Assembly: GCF_018873765.1 (NCBI RefSeq) | Contig: NC_057924.1 | Location: 18,781,542-18,845,541, forward strand | Length of the DNA: 64,000 nt | Reading direction: 5' to 3' | DNA from: Telopea speciosissima | Taxonomy: Eukaryota > Streptophyta > Magnoliopsida > Proteales > Proteaceae | Shown here: positions 1 to 10,751 of the stretch, one piece after another | How the letters are laid out: each line of letters opens with the position of its first letter | Numbering within the stretch: the stretch's first letter is position 1 | The notes under the pieces: generated by a model | What the model was told of the DNA's origin: nothing | The model's input: the letters and a program-made list of their open reading frames with translations, nothing else | Databases searched by the model: none | Position numbers and translations under genes: made by a program

Positions 1-228
1 GGTAGGGTGGTCATTTCCGCTCCCATGTGAGGAATTGGAGGAATTGAAGGGGGCAACGAATTGGAGGGATAAGGATTCGAATTTACAAGATTAGGTCTTC
101 CTCCTATGGGCCCATATTGAGCTTGAGACCCTGAATAAGCCCAATAAAGGTGTGTTTCCAAAACGGGATGTCAAAAGAAAGGGAAGTGAAGTGAAATTGA
201 AATTTTTTTTTTTTAAATTGTAATTACT
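1..228. other. Left edge, repeat-derived, no gene
   Basis: No coding sequence is seen. The first 35 bases resemble the arm of the short foldback elements found elsewhere in the window (a GGTGGTCATTTC then CCCATGTG pattern). A T-rich run at 202-214 precedes the RTE fragment. Confidence 0.4.
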
Positions 229-622
229 ACAACAACAAACTCAATCTTATCCCAACTTAATGGGTCGGCTACATGGATCCAAACAAAATTGAGTATGGAA
301 AACAAAGTTTAAACCAAAAAAGGGAAAGAAAAGATGAGAGATGAAAAAGCAAAATGACATATAAAAGATGAGAAATAAATAGAAAAACGAATGATGAAAG
401 ATAGTAAGAGAAAAGAGGCATAGCCCAGTTCGTTAGGAGAATCTCAGCTAAATGGGGTTTGTGACATGGATCCTTGACCTCCAATAGGCTCTGTTAGAGG
501 TCATACTTGGAACAAGCCTTGACCTATGCATGTCCTTTTCCTCACCACTTCTCCTATGATCATTTTAGGTTTTACCCATAGGAGAAGTGGTGAGGAAGGA
601 CATGCATAGGCTAGGGTTTGTT
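229..622 (-). mobile_element. RTE-type LINE 3' fragment with inverted 5' end
   Basis: Read on the minus strand, the end at 229-285 is the typical RTE tail (ACAACAACAAACTC, then GGGTCGGCTACATGGATCC on the plus strand). It matches the tails of the elements at 33804-34600 and 35107-38583. From about 575 to 622 the sequence turns round and repeats, in the opposite direction, RTE sequence already present at about 521-560, so the right end folds back on itself. The six bases ATTACT lie on both sides (223-228 and 623-628) and are a likely target-site duplication. The open frame inside is non-coding RTE tail. The structure fits 5' inversion during insertion. Confidence 0.7.
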
Positions 623-628
623 ATTACT

Positions 629-1757
629 TAATATAATTAATCTAGTTAAACTTATTATTATATTTAGTAATCATTTTCTCACTTGTAATTTTTAGGGGAA
701 AAAGATTCTCACACTATCCGCTTTCAATGTATGTCTCTCTCAAGGTTTTTTATTCATTTTCTCTCTCCTCCCTGAGCATTATATGACCTCTACTACTGGT
801 AACATCCTATGCACTGCCATTTGTATGGCATGGATGGTTCATTCTACATTGGAATTGTGTGGAACCCGGGGATTTGGATGCAAAGGAAAGTAAAATTTAA
901 TAACAAAATAAGGAATGATTTGGAGAGCAGTCCTGTTAGGTATTTATTACAAAAGGTTCTTTTGTTAGGTTCCTCCTTGCACCTTATCGGAAAACCTAAA
1001 TAAAAACTAAAAATAACCACATTCTGGAGGATTCTACCTCTTTGATAGTTTGATTGTCTTGTCCACTATAGGAACCCATTTGAGTAAAACCTGCAACCAA
1101 GTATGGATAGAAGACAATAAATGAATTTTCATCATTATTCGTTAAATTTTCGACAAAGTTTTCTTTCACACATAAAGATAGAATATCTTTTCCAATGGCC
1201 ATCATTACATTTGGATGGGACTATAAGAACAATAAAGGGAATTTCAAATCTTCAACATATAGGAAGCAGAACAATTATGACCCTCAACCAGTGGGTGTTT
1301 TCTTCACTGACGGTGAAGGAAAACTTCGCCTCAGATTTTTACCTTCTCAAGTAAATATTGTTTGGGAAATGTTTCCAAACATTCAGGTGAATGGGTGATC
1401 AAACACGTCATTCCAAAAAAGAGCAATACTAGCTAACATTGTCAGTATGAGATGGTTCTCATTAATTGGTTTTGCAAAACACATTCTCATAAGCCTACTT
1501 AGAACTATCAAGAGAGTGAGAATTGCATAGACTATTGGATTCTCCTTGAAAACATGTAAAGAATGAATTATTGTATTCCTTGGTACAAGAAGTTTTGCAA
1601 TGCCATTCATCATTTAGTTGCCTATAAGCAATTGACAAAAACATGGTATATTTTTTACTAAAATAAATTTGAGATAGGTTCTAATAAGATCTCCCCATGT
1701 CAAAATAAAATATGAATGGCTCGAGTAGTTAAACTAATAAAGATAAAGGAAGGGGTT
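629..1757. other. AT-rich stretch without a recognised gene
   Basis: Several open frames of 60-77 codons occur on both strands around 1121-1613, but none has a recognised motif, a plausible exon chain or family similarity. They look like chance frames or old unrecognised repeat. Confidence 0.4.
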
Positions 1758-1933
1758 ATTACTGTCACACCTCAGCCTGTGACTGGATGTCTTTGACATC
1801 CAACTAACCCACCAGGATCGCAAGTGCAGTACTCTATTCGTAATCATATCCACAAATACAGAATTTAAATGCAGTGGAAGCAATTAAAATATAGAATTTA
1901 AGGCAGTAAGTAAGGAAGAGCTAGTGATAACAA

Positions 1934-1968
<35 letters not shown>
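1934..1968. repeat. (TA)n microsatellite
   Basis: About 17 TA units directly abut the left LTR of the copia element. They blur the junction, so no target duplication can be read for that element. Confidence 0.9.
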
Positions 1969-1970
<2 letters not shown>

Positions 1971-2260
1971 AAGTTAGATTTAGGTTAAGGAAGTAAGTAG
2001 AAGAGGAGAAGAAGTTAGAGGAAGAAGAGGAAGACAAGAGAAGAGGGAAGAGAAGAATAGAACAGGTTTTGGTTGTAATCGATTGTGTTGGCGAGACTTA
2101 TCCATACACCCTATATTCATTCAATCATAATTCATAGAGAATTACATCCACCTCCCTAGGGAGGTAAAAGAAAAATAAAGAAGAAAAAACAGAATTACAT
2201 AATAAGGCAACTAGTAATATAACTAGTTCCTAAACTACCCCTATTACATGACTTCTAACA
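1971..2260 (-). repeat. 3' LTR of copia A1
   Basis: It is about 290 bp and in element orientation begins TGTTAGAAGTCATG. It matches the right LTR except for about 57 bp (near 2150-2207) that the right LTR lacks. On the plus strand both copies begin within the shared sequence TACCAAGTTAGATTTAGG. Confidence 0.85.
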
Positions 2261-2276
2261 CTCCCCCTCAAGTTGG
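2261..2276 (-). other. Polypurine tract of copia A1
   Basis: The minus strand reads CCAACTTGAGGGGGAGTG directly before the 3' LTR. This purine-rich primer for plus-strand synthesis is typical of Tork-like copia elements. Confidence 0.8.
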
Positions 2277-3290
2277 AGAATATTTATCATGCATTCCCAG
2301 CTTGCTTAGGAAAGAGCTAAACTGAGGAGAGCCAAGAGCTTTGGTGAAGATATCTGCCAACTGATCACCAGTCTTCACAAAAGGAGTACAAATACAGCCA
2401 GAGTCTATCTTCTCCTTAATGAAATGCCTATCAACCTCAATGTGCTTAGTCCGGTCATGTTGCACTGGGTTGTGGGCAATACTGATGGCAGCCTTGTTGT
2501 CACAGTATAATCTCATGGGTCCTTCAGTGTCAAATCCCAGTTCTTGAACAAGTCTCTTCAGTCAGATGAGCTCACACACTTCGTGTACCATAGCTCTAAA
2601 TTCTGCCTCGGCACTAGATCTGGCCACAACATGCTATTTTTTGCTCCTCCATGTGACTAAGTTACCTCCCACAAAGGTACAATAGCCGAAGGTAGATCTT
2701 CTGTCTGTAATGGAACCAGCCCAATCGGCATCTGTGAAGCCTTCCACTCTCAAGTGGTTGTGCCTTGCATACAACAGTCCTTTCCCTGGAGAGGACTTCT
2801 TTAGAATGCGATACAAAGCATCCAAATGGCCACTCTTGGGAGCATGCATAAATTGGCTGACAACTCCCACTGCATAAGAGATATCTGGCAAAGTCATAGA
2901 GAGATAGATAAGGTTCCCCACTAGCCTTTGATACTTCCCCGCATCAACAAGAGAATGACCACAATCCTCTCCTAGTTTGTGGTTCTGCTTAATAGGAGAG
3001 TTTGCTAGTTTACAGCCTAACATCCTTGTCTCTGTTCACAGGTCAAGAATAAACCTCCTCTAACATATGTTGATTCCTCTTTTGGTCCTTGATATTTCTA
3101 TTCCTAAGAAGTACTTCAAGGGACCCAGATCTTTGATCTCAAACTGTTGTGCCAAGTAGCTCTTCAATTTACCTATCTCAGCTATATCATCTCCTGTGAC
3201 CACAATATCATCAACATAGACAATGAGAGCTGTGATAGTACTAGTACTCCACTTGGTAAAGAGAGTATGATCAGCTTGGCTCTGAGAGTA
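2268..3290 (-). pseudogene. Copia A1 RNase H and RT C-terminus, disrupted
   Basis: The minus-strand frame at 2516-2268 holds the end of the copia RNase H domain (CDNKAAISIAHNP, then KHIEVDRHFIKEK and QLADIFTKAL) and ends just before the polypurine tract. The frame at 3023-2634 carries the preceding region (MTLPDISYAVGVVSQFMH, ADWAGS). The catalytic Y-V-D-D of reverse transcriptase is encoded at 3218-3207 on the minus strand. These parts lie in separate frames with stops between them, so the protein is broken. Confidence 0.85.
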
Positions 3291-3311
3291 TCCGTTCTTC
3301 AGAATAGCCTG

Positions 3312-4247
3312 TCAAAAGCGTTCAAACCATGCCTTTGGTGACTGTTTGAGACCATATAGAGCCTTCTTAAGGAGGCACACTTTTCCTTCAGCTGAAGGCA
3401 TCTTGAAGCCTGGTGGAGTTTGCATGTACACTTCCTCTTCCAAGTCACCATGAAGGAAGGCATTCTTCGCATCCAGCTGATATAAAGGCCAATCTTTATT
3501 GACAGCCAAAGATAAAAGAACTCTTATTGAGTTATGTTTGGCCACAGGGGCAAATGTCTCCTAGCAATCAATTCCATAGACTTGACTATACCCCTTGGCC
3601 ACCAACCTTGCTTTGTATCTCTCAATACTGCCATCAAATTTATACTTGATTATGTAGACCCATCTGCATCCAACTAGGATACGTCCCTTGGGAAGGTTAA
3701 CAAGTTGCCACGTACCATTCTTCTCAAGTGCCATCATCACCTCAGACATGGCTTGTCTCCACTTTGGGTCAAACATAGCATCAATGACATTCTTGAAAAT
3801 GGAAGCAGTAGAGAGAGCAGTAATAAAGGCAAGGCTTGTAGGAGAAATTACATCATAGGAAACAAATTGGGATATAGGATTAATACAAGTTCTTTTCCGT
3901 TTCCTAATAGCAATAGGAAGGTCCAAATAAGATGGAGGAGAAAAAATGTCACCTGATTGAGAAGGTTGAATCTCAGGATGTGGATCTGGATCTAAAGAGG
4001 ACTCTTGGTAGGTCTTCTTTCTTGTATTATGAAAGCATAAAAGGAGATGTAGGTAGAGGAGAAAGGAAGAAATCCTCAGTTTCCTGTTCACTCCCACAAT
4101 TCTCCCCCTGAAGAGGATGCTGAGAAGGGACAAAGAAGGGGACTGATTCAAGAAAAGTAACATCCTTAGAAATGATACATCGGCGGGAAGAAGGATGATA
4201 ACACTTGTACCCCCTTGGTAGTAGAAGAGTACCCAAGGAAGAGACAC
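3312..4247 (-). pseudogene. Copia A1 reverse transcriptase N-terminal half, disrupted
   Basis: Two minus-strand frames carry reverse-transcriptase motifs. One (4247-3561) has NGTWQLVNLPKG, CRWVYIIKYKFDGS and YKARLVAKGYSQ near its end. The other (3545-3312) has LDAKNAFLHGDLEEEVYM and KALYGLKQSPKAW. A stop near 3560 separates them. In an intact copia element this is one polyprotein. Confidence 0.85.
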
Positions 4248-4354
4248 TTGAGAGCTTTGGGGTCAAGTTTAGTGCGAGCAGATTTGTTAACATGCACATA
4301 ACAAACACAGCCAAAGACTCGAGCAGGAAGAGAAAAAGCAGAGGCCTTGGGAGA

Positions 4355-5164
4355 TCAGATGTCCAAGGGAGATTTGAAATTAAGAAGCTTGGTAGGCATA
4401 CGATTGATGAGAAAGGAGGCAGTGAGAAGAGCATCGGACCAGAAGGTCTTGGGAACATGCATGCCAAACAATAGACTACAAGTGACCTCCAAAAGATGGT
4501 GATTTTTTCTCTCAGCAACCTCATTTTGTTGGGGCTTGTCAACACACGCTAGCAGATGGATAATGCCATGAGTAGTAAAGAAGGTTTGAAGACCACCAAA
4601 CATGTACTCTCCCCCTTTATCAGATCGCACAATTTTGATGCGGGTCTCAAATTCAGTAAGGATCATTTGGTAAAAATTTTGAAAGGCATCATAAACGTCA
4701 CTCTTATGCTTCAAAAGTATAGTCCATGTGGCAAGGGAAAAATCATCAACAAATGACACAAAATAACGAAAGCCAAATAAAGAAGTAGTAGGGGAAGGAC
4801 CCCAAACATCAGTATGCATAATATGAAAAGGAGCAACAGTTCTATTACCATGATAAGGATATGAAGACCAACAATGTTTAGCAAACATACATGGTTCACA
4901 TTGAAAAACATGAGAAGAGGCAATAGATGAAAATAAGTGAGGCAATTGTTTCCTCATTACTATAAAAGATGGATGGCCAAGATGGCGATGCCATAACATA
5001 ACAGAATCCACAAAACTACTATCATTGCGACCACACACATAAGAATGATCTGTGGGAAAAAGCGAATAAAAAAAGTAGAGGCCTTGTTCCTCACATCCAC
5101 TACCAATAATCCTTTTCGTCACCAAATCCTGAAAAAGACAGTGAGAAGGAAAAAAAAGTGACAC
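4355..5164 (-). pseudogene. Copia A1 integrase region
   Basis: This 269-codon minus-strand frame holds the GAG-pre-integrase signature MLWHRHLGHPSF and the integrase core with HTDVWGPSP, FVSFVDDFS and SDKGGEY. The D, D and E residues of the core are visible. The frame is shifted relative to the protease frame (5504-5100), so the polyprotein is broken here. Confidence 0.85.
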
Positions 5165-5504
5165 AACAGTTGAGAGATTTAGTCAAATGGCTCACAAATA
5201 AAAGATTCAGTGTAAGGTTAGGAACATGAAGAACAGATGAGAGGAAAATAGATGATGTCATAGGGATATTACCCTTACCAGATATGGAGGAAAGGGAGCC
5301 ATCAGCTACCCTAACCTTGTCCTTACCAGAGCAAATGGTATAGGAATCATAATAATGAGACGTACTAGTCATGTGGTCCGTGGCACCCGAGTCAATGACC
5401 CAAGACGGGGCAACAGTGGAAGCTGAGGATGATGAGGATCCAGCCATACTAGATGTAGAAGATGTGCTCAACTGTGATATAACCCTGCGAACCACTGCAT
5501 CCAT
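5100..5504 (-). pseudogene. Copia A1 aspartic protease region
   Basis: The frame contains WVIDSGATDHMT, the usual D-S-G active site of copia proteases, followed by VADGSLSSISGKG. It is preceded by a Ser-rich linker from the gag C-terminus and is out of frame with what follows. Confidence 0.85.
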
Positions 5505-5519
5505 AAAGGTGGAGTCATC

Positions 5520-6437
5520 CTATGGGGCATCAGCCTCAGTTGTCACGGAATGAGCTCGAGCTCTCCCTCTACGGCCACCACGACCACGCATACCAGGAGG
5601 ACGACCATGGAGAGACCAACACCTATCCTTGGTGTGCCCAGTGCGTCCACAATGATCACATTTAAAATTTTCTTGCCCAACTCCACTGGCACCAACTATC
5701 TCCACAGTACTAGCTTCCTCACGGTTAGGCCCTGGGCCTCTACCACCTCCACGGGTGTCTCGAACAGAACTAGAATTGAGGGCAGACCTCTCATGAGATG
5801 ATGCAGGTGCTGGTGCCATAGTAAGCCGCCGAGTCTCCTCACTCTGTAGGTAACTGCAAACCTCACTAAGAGAAGGGAGAGGAGACCGGCCTAACAGTTG
5901 GAGTCTAACTGGCTCATTGTCAGGATTCAGACCACCAAGTAAAGAGAAGACACGCTCATTTTCAAGAGTCTGATACACCTTAGCCTCATCCTCTGGGTTA
6001 GTCAAATGAAGGTCTCTGTAGTGATCATACTCCTCTACAAGACTAAGGAACACACTGTAGTACTCAGAAATAGTGTTGTCACCTTGCTTCAATGAGTGAA
6101 TTTTTTGATGGAGCTGATAGACTTTGGCAATGTCACCTACTATGTCAAAGGCTACAGAGACACTATCCCAGATAGCTTTGGCAATTTTCTTCCTTATAAA
6201 CCTTCTCCCAATCTCAGGCTTCATGGAGAAGATCATCCATGTCATAACGGCGGAATTTTCAGTCTCCCATTTATTAAAAGTGGGAGAACTAGCCTCTGGA
6301 GCCTTGATAGTGCCTGTGATATATCCAAGTTTTCCCCTACTCCTAAGGGAAAGTCTCACAGAGTGTAACCAATCCAAGTAATTGGTACCATCGAGTTTCA
6401 CAAAGGAAATCTGTTGGTGAGTATTCTCATAAACCAA
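5520..6437 (-). CDS. Copia A1 gag (capsid/nucleocapsid)
   Basis: A 305-codon frame on the minus strand forms the copia-type gag. The N-terminal capsid region (YENTHQQISFVKLDGTNYLDW) leads to a CCHC zinc knuckle (CDHCGRTGHTKDRC) near residue 260 and an Arg/Gly-rich tail. It would coat element RNA in virus-like particles. The related copy A2 shows extra residues upstream of this first Met, so the true start may lie further right. The frame ends at a stop before the protease frame. It is the best-preserved part of the element. Confidence 0.8.
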   Translation of the reverse strand: MVYENTHQQISFVKLDGTNYLDWLHSVRLSLRSRGKLGYITGTIKAPEASSPTFNKWETENSAVMTWMIFSMKPEIGRRFIRKKIAKAIWDSVSVAFDIVGDIAKVYQLHQKIHSLKQGDNTISEYYSVFLSLVEEYDHYRDLHLTNPEDEAKVYQTLENERVFSLLGGLNPDNEPVRLQLLGRSPLPSLSEVCSYLQSEETRRLTMAPAPASSHERSALNSSSVRDTRGGGRGPGPNREEASTVEIVGASGVGQENFKCDHCGRTGHTKDRCWSLHGRPPGMRGRGGRRGRARAHSVTTEADAP

Positions 6438-7333
6438 CTGAGGAGCTATTGAAGGAAGCTATGAATTAGCCGAACCAAGCTCAGAAGACTGTACCAGTCA
6501 TCATGTAAGGAAAATGGTACTTGACCATAAACCAGATAAAAAACAGCAAGTGGGGAGTATAAACTCAACCCAAATAGGGATTCCCAATACAAAAAACAGA
6601 AATTCCAGCTAGGATGAAGCTTCACCCCAACACTCTCTCCGGAGTAAAATAGCTTACACAAGCTTCAAGATTGCAAATACAGATATGCATAATCATCTCT
6701 CAACCAAACAAGAAATCCAAAGTACCCTAAATGCAAGAACAACATTATCGGGTTTACCTGGGCAGAAGAAGAACATCACAAAACTGAGTTGTGCTCAATA
6801 AGGAGATTCATCCATCAATAAAGGACACCAGAGGCAGAGTGAGGATCCTTTTATGATCCTAATGGGCTACTCCAACCACCAAGTCCATCCCCAAATAAGG
6901 AGGAACCAAGGTCTGCAACCTGCAACAGCGGAAATCTGGGTAGAAACTTGATCCTGCGAAAAGGGGATGTGCTCAGATTGGGTCTTCAAGCAGCAAGAGG
7001 AAGCACAAGTCACTTAAATAACACTCTTGGGCGATTCTAGTGAGCTATTCCAATCCTCAAACCCATGCTAGAAGAAGAAGATACAGAGACTGCAATGGAA
7101 GGCTGGCGATAATCCTAGCACAGGCTAGCAAAGCTTCAAATCATCAAATGGGCTGCATCAAGACTCAAACAGCAGCAGTAATAACTAGAATAGATCATTC
7201 TAAACCTATTCCATAGTGCACTCACAGATTCTTTATATAGGAGGCTTCTCCTTGAAACCCTTTATGCCTTAGGATTTCAAAGAGAAGGAAAAAAATGGAA
7301 ACAAGAAGCTAGATTCGACTCTCAAACGGTAAG

Positions 7334-7345
7334 GCTCTGATACCA
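7334..7345 (-). other. Primer binding site (initiator tRNA-Met) of copia A1
   Basis: The minus strand reads TGGTATCAGAGC, complementary to the 3' end of plant initiator tRNA-Met, directly next to the 5' LTR. Confidence 0.85.
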
Positions 7346-7576
7346 AGTTAGATTTAGGTTAAGGAAGTAAGTAGAAGAGGAGAGAAGTTAGAGGAAGAAG
7401 AGGAAGACAAGAGAAGAGGGAAGAGAAGAATAGAACAGGTTTTGGTTGTAATCGATTGTGTTGGAGAGACTTCTCCATACACCCTATATTCATTCAATCG
7501 TAACTAATAGAGAATTACATCTACCTCCAGTAATATAACTAGTTCCTAAACTACCTCTATTACATGACTTCTTACA
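7346..7576 (-). repeat. 5' LTR of copia A1
   Basis: It is about 231 bp and nearly the same as 1971-2260 apart from the roughly 57-bp deletion and scattered substitutions. The differences between the LTRs show that the insertion is not recent. Confidence 0.85.
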
Positions 7577-9821
7577 CCCTATAAAGGAGAACCAAGTTAC
7601 AAGATTTGTTCCAAAGTAGTAATGTAAAACAAAGACTTATCTACAGTAAACTATACAAAAGTGTTTAACAAAAAGGGTGGAAGAAGCCTGGTCTAGCAGT
7701 CACTTAGGAAAATGCATAGTCGTCGCACGAGCACAAAGCATCATGCACCATGCATGTGAAGATCCATGCATCTAGGCCAAAAACCCCAATTCTGACTTGG
7801 CAGCCGGATGGAGTTGCAGGCCTAGGGTCGGTCATCCGGCCCTCTAACAGTCTGAATCCGATTGCCCATTTTGGTGTGCTTGTTGAACTGGAACCTTAGG
7901 GCTTGACCTAGGACACATTCAAAACCTGATCTTGGTTATTTTTTGATACTCAGGGTTGTATACCCTGTTTCTTATCTGTCATGCTTGGATCATTGGAGGG
8001 TTATTGGCTTAGGCTAGTCTGCAATACCATGTAAGGGAATTTGACTTAATTTCTAGAGTGTTTATTGTTTTAATTACTTCTTGTTCAGTATACCATGTCA
8101 CGCATCATAATTACTACTTTGATTATGTAGTTTATTAGCTTCTTTGCACTAGACTACATGTGAATTAGGATGCATTAGCATACTGCATTGCATTGATACT
8201 TGATATTGTACAATTGTTGATAATGGTGCACTGTTTACTTTACAATTGATCTGTACATACATGTGCCATCATGATAGGTTGCATTGGGTTAGGATATTTC
8301 ATTACCTAGTACTACATCCCTTACCAACAGGGGAAGAGGTGTTGGATAACCCGTGGCAGGTCCAAAGGGTAAATTCCGAAATGTCATTCACTATCCCATG
8401 TTAGCGTGTGTATTCCGCTGTGGGAACAAACAGTAGGGTTAGTCACTGGGGGTCTGTTAGCGTCAAATGTATGATGCCTGAGCTGCCGGGTCTTCACTGT
8501 AGTAGAATGCTTTCGCTCGGGTGACCGACGTTTGGTTATGTGTTTCCAGGACCGAGGCTAGTATTCTATTACAGTAGTACTTATACCTCATGTGACTTAA
8601 TATCCATGTTAAGAGTATGTTTGCTTAGGACATTCATCATGGATTGTTGTGTTATGTTTGCATGCATTTCCTTACTGGGCTCGGTAGAGCTTACCCCTGT
8701 GGTTAACCTTATTTTTCAGATGATATTGCTGTTTCTGGTGCTTCTGTGGGAGTCTCTTCTGCACAGGGTTTTAAGACATTAACCCCAATTTCCATTTTAG
8801 GGTTTAATAATTTAAAAGGGTTCAGCTGTAATTTGATGAACAACATAAAGTTTCCAGCCTAAATTCAGGTATGAACCATCATTAGGTCCAATTTAGAGGT
8901 CAAAGATGGGTCTTGGCCAATTAAACCTATAAATGCTAAGGTTTAATGGCTGAATTTTTCATAAACTCAATTAGGGATGGAGAAATTAGGAGAAGAGGAT
9001 AGAATTAGCAGAATTTTAATGACCTACCTGAATTCAGCAATGAAAAGGGATGAAGGCAGCCTCAGGTTGTGCAGCAGAACTCCAATTTGCACTCCCAAGC
9101 TCCAATTCTGAGTAAGGAGTCAAAGCCCCAAGGTAAGACTCCCTTTTTCCCTCTTCTTCTTCTCTTTTCTCCTTCTCTTCTATCTCTTCTCTAAGCTCTC
9201 CAAGGCTGGATAGATTCTGATTTCTAAGTCTTTAGAATTTGTGAATAGTAAAGATAGATTGGTATATACATATATATAGTGGTTAAGTTAAGGGGCAATT
9301 TGTTTAATTAAACCAAAAATCTGTTTTTTCTAAAGTACTTCTAAAATCTGATTTTAGTTAGAATTTCGTACCTAATTAGGTTCTTTTAAACGTATCATGA
9401 TGTCATATGACATCAGGGGTAATCCAAGCACGGGTAACTACTGGAAATAGGATTCTCCACTGGGGATATGGGTCCCACAGATATAAATTACTAAATTGCC
9501 CCTATAAACTCTAATTGGTCAGTACAATACGTTATAAAATACAAGCAACTCGTACTTACAATAGGTTTAATTGATGGAAAGGTTCTGCATGCTGTCCAGC
9601 CAGCAGATCCGACACAGGTAGCTTTGGTGTGGGGTTCCATCAAGGTCCTCTGACTCCAGGAGAGCAAGTTGGGAAGATTCCCTAGAATCCTCTATAGGTG
9701 TATCGAGGGATTGATCTACGTCCTCGACAGTTGCAGGCCATAGCATTGAAGCAACCATAGACACAGAACTGGAACCTGAAATCACACAAGTTCTAAGTTT
9801 AAATTTACTGTGGTTTTCACA
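7577..9821. other. LTR-like non-coding sequence right of copia A1
   Basis: No gene is seen. This is interpreted as the right part of the long LTR that copia A1 interrupts. A pyrimidine-rich run (9138-9195) corresponds to a similar run in the solo LTR at 19010-19075. The open frame at 8540-8782 has no recognisable content. Confidence 0.4.
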
Positions 9822-9826
9822 ATTAC

Positions 9827-10606
9827 TCTCAAATTTTGTTTAGACCCCCCTCCCCAAAGATCTACTCCTTTCCCTATTTACTATAGAGAATCAAATAAGA
9901 TATTGTATTTATTCATTTTGAGCTTCCTCTACTTACAAGTTTTTTTATTTAAAGTCCATGCACCACACGGGACTGAACCTCCCTGTTGCTCCTACAACAC
10001 ATAATACAACAAACTTATACAACAAAGCCTTTATGTCTAATAAGATATCGAAAGAGAGCACATTGGCCAGTCAACAAACATTTCGTCCCTATAGAGTTCC
10101 ATTCTAATATCAACCATCTAAAAGTTCTAACGGTGGACCTAATGTCTCCAATCACAAGCATTCACAAACCTTGGAAGCAAGTTGCTTCTTTGTGGACCTT
10201 TATTTGCTCCATTTCCTGGGCAGGTCCATTTCCCCAAGTTCCTCTAATAGAGGGGAGGGCTGAAATGACCACCCTACCCCTGCCCGAACACATTGCCCGA
10301 GTGGAGTGCACCCCCTAGTTGTTTAATTCGCCGAATAATTTGGTGAATTCGAATTTTACGAATTATTGCTCCGAACCCAAATTGGACTCAAAAATTCTGA
10401 AAATATCGCGCTATATAGAGACTTACCGAATTATTCACGAATAATTCATCGAATCCGAATTTTATCCAAATTATTCGGTCATTATAAAAAAATATATAAA
10501 AAAAACTCAGAAACCCTGCTTTTTTGGTAAACCAAAAAAGAAAAGAAAAGAAAAAAGAATCGAATTCGGGAATTATTCAGCAAATTAAACAACTAAACTT
10601 AACAAG
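9827..10606. repeat. Intergenic repeats, including a copy of the 15745 repeat
   Basis: At about 10190-10320 there is a segment (GGGCAGGTCCATTTCC, CAAGTTCCTCTAATA, CCCTGCCCGAACACA) that recurs at 15745-15845. At 10320-10490 AATTATTCG/CGAATAATT motifs occur in both orientations, like a decayed foldback element. No gene is seen. Confidence 0.5.
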
Positions 10607-10751
10607 GATATCATCAAAACCCAGAAGTTCAGCATTAGTCGAGAAAGATGCGCACGATAACAAGGATATCGTAGGGGAGGGGTACGATAGCGTAGCGAAA
10701 GCCAAGTCCTTAATCAAAACCAAATGCCCCGGTGTTGTCTCCAGTGCTGAC
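10607..10751 (+). pseudogene. Orphan fragment of peroxidase exon 2
   Basis: These 145 bp match 13818-13962, inside exon 2 of the peroxidase gene downstream, without gaps and with about 13 differences by hand count (roughly 91% identity). Neither end is at an exon border, and no flanking intron, exon 1 or exon 3 sequence is present. The frame is still open, but a TGT to AGT change replaces a conserved cysteine (SCAD becomes SSAD), and a stop follows at once. It cannot make a peroxidase. Confidence 0.9.

Larger units (their letters stand above)
1971..7576 (-). mobile_element. Ty1-copia retrotransposon, decayed (copy A1)
   Basis: This is a complete-length but broken copia element on the minus strand. 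It has two LTRs (1971-2260 and 7346-7576), a tRNA-iMet type primer site next to the right (5') LTR, and a polypurine tract beside the left (3') LTR. The domains read in the order gag, protease, integrase, reverse transcriptase, RNase H, which defines copia. The coding part is split over several frames by stops and frameshifts, so the element is not autonomous. A related copy lies at 40740-43514. A long non-coding leader of roughly 850 bp separates the primer site from gag. No clear 5-bp target duplication is visible. Confidence 0.93.
1763..9821 (+). mobile_element. Candidate long LTR interrupted by a copia element
   Basis: The sequence starting TGTCACACC at 1763 resembles the start of the solo LTR at 16833 (TGTCACGCC, then a CCAGGATC block and a GTGGAAGC-like block). 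The far end may be the CA at 9820-9821. The pentamer ATTAC flanks both ends (1758-1762 and 9822-9826). After removing the copia insertion the remnant is about 2.45 kb. The part from about 7.75 to 8.8 kb runs in the reverse direction relative to the other LTR, including the blocks CTTACCAACAGGGG and TACTGGGCTCGGTAGAGC. No gag or pol is present outside the copia element. The right boundary rests on one short motif and is uncertain. Confidence 0.4.

Noticed and set aside
269-484. Open frame resembling another at 35127-35399
   Set aside because: The similarity comes from the shared non-coding RTE tail, not from a conserved protein.
1121-1613. Overlapping open frames on both strands
   Set aside because: No motif, no exon context and no recognised family; most likely chance.
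9567-9785. 72-codon minus-strand frame
   Set aside because: Lies in LTR-like repeat sequence with no recognisable domain.
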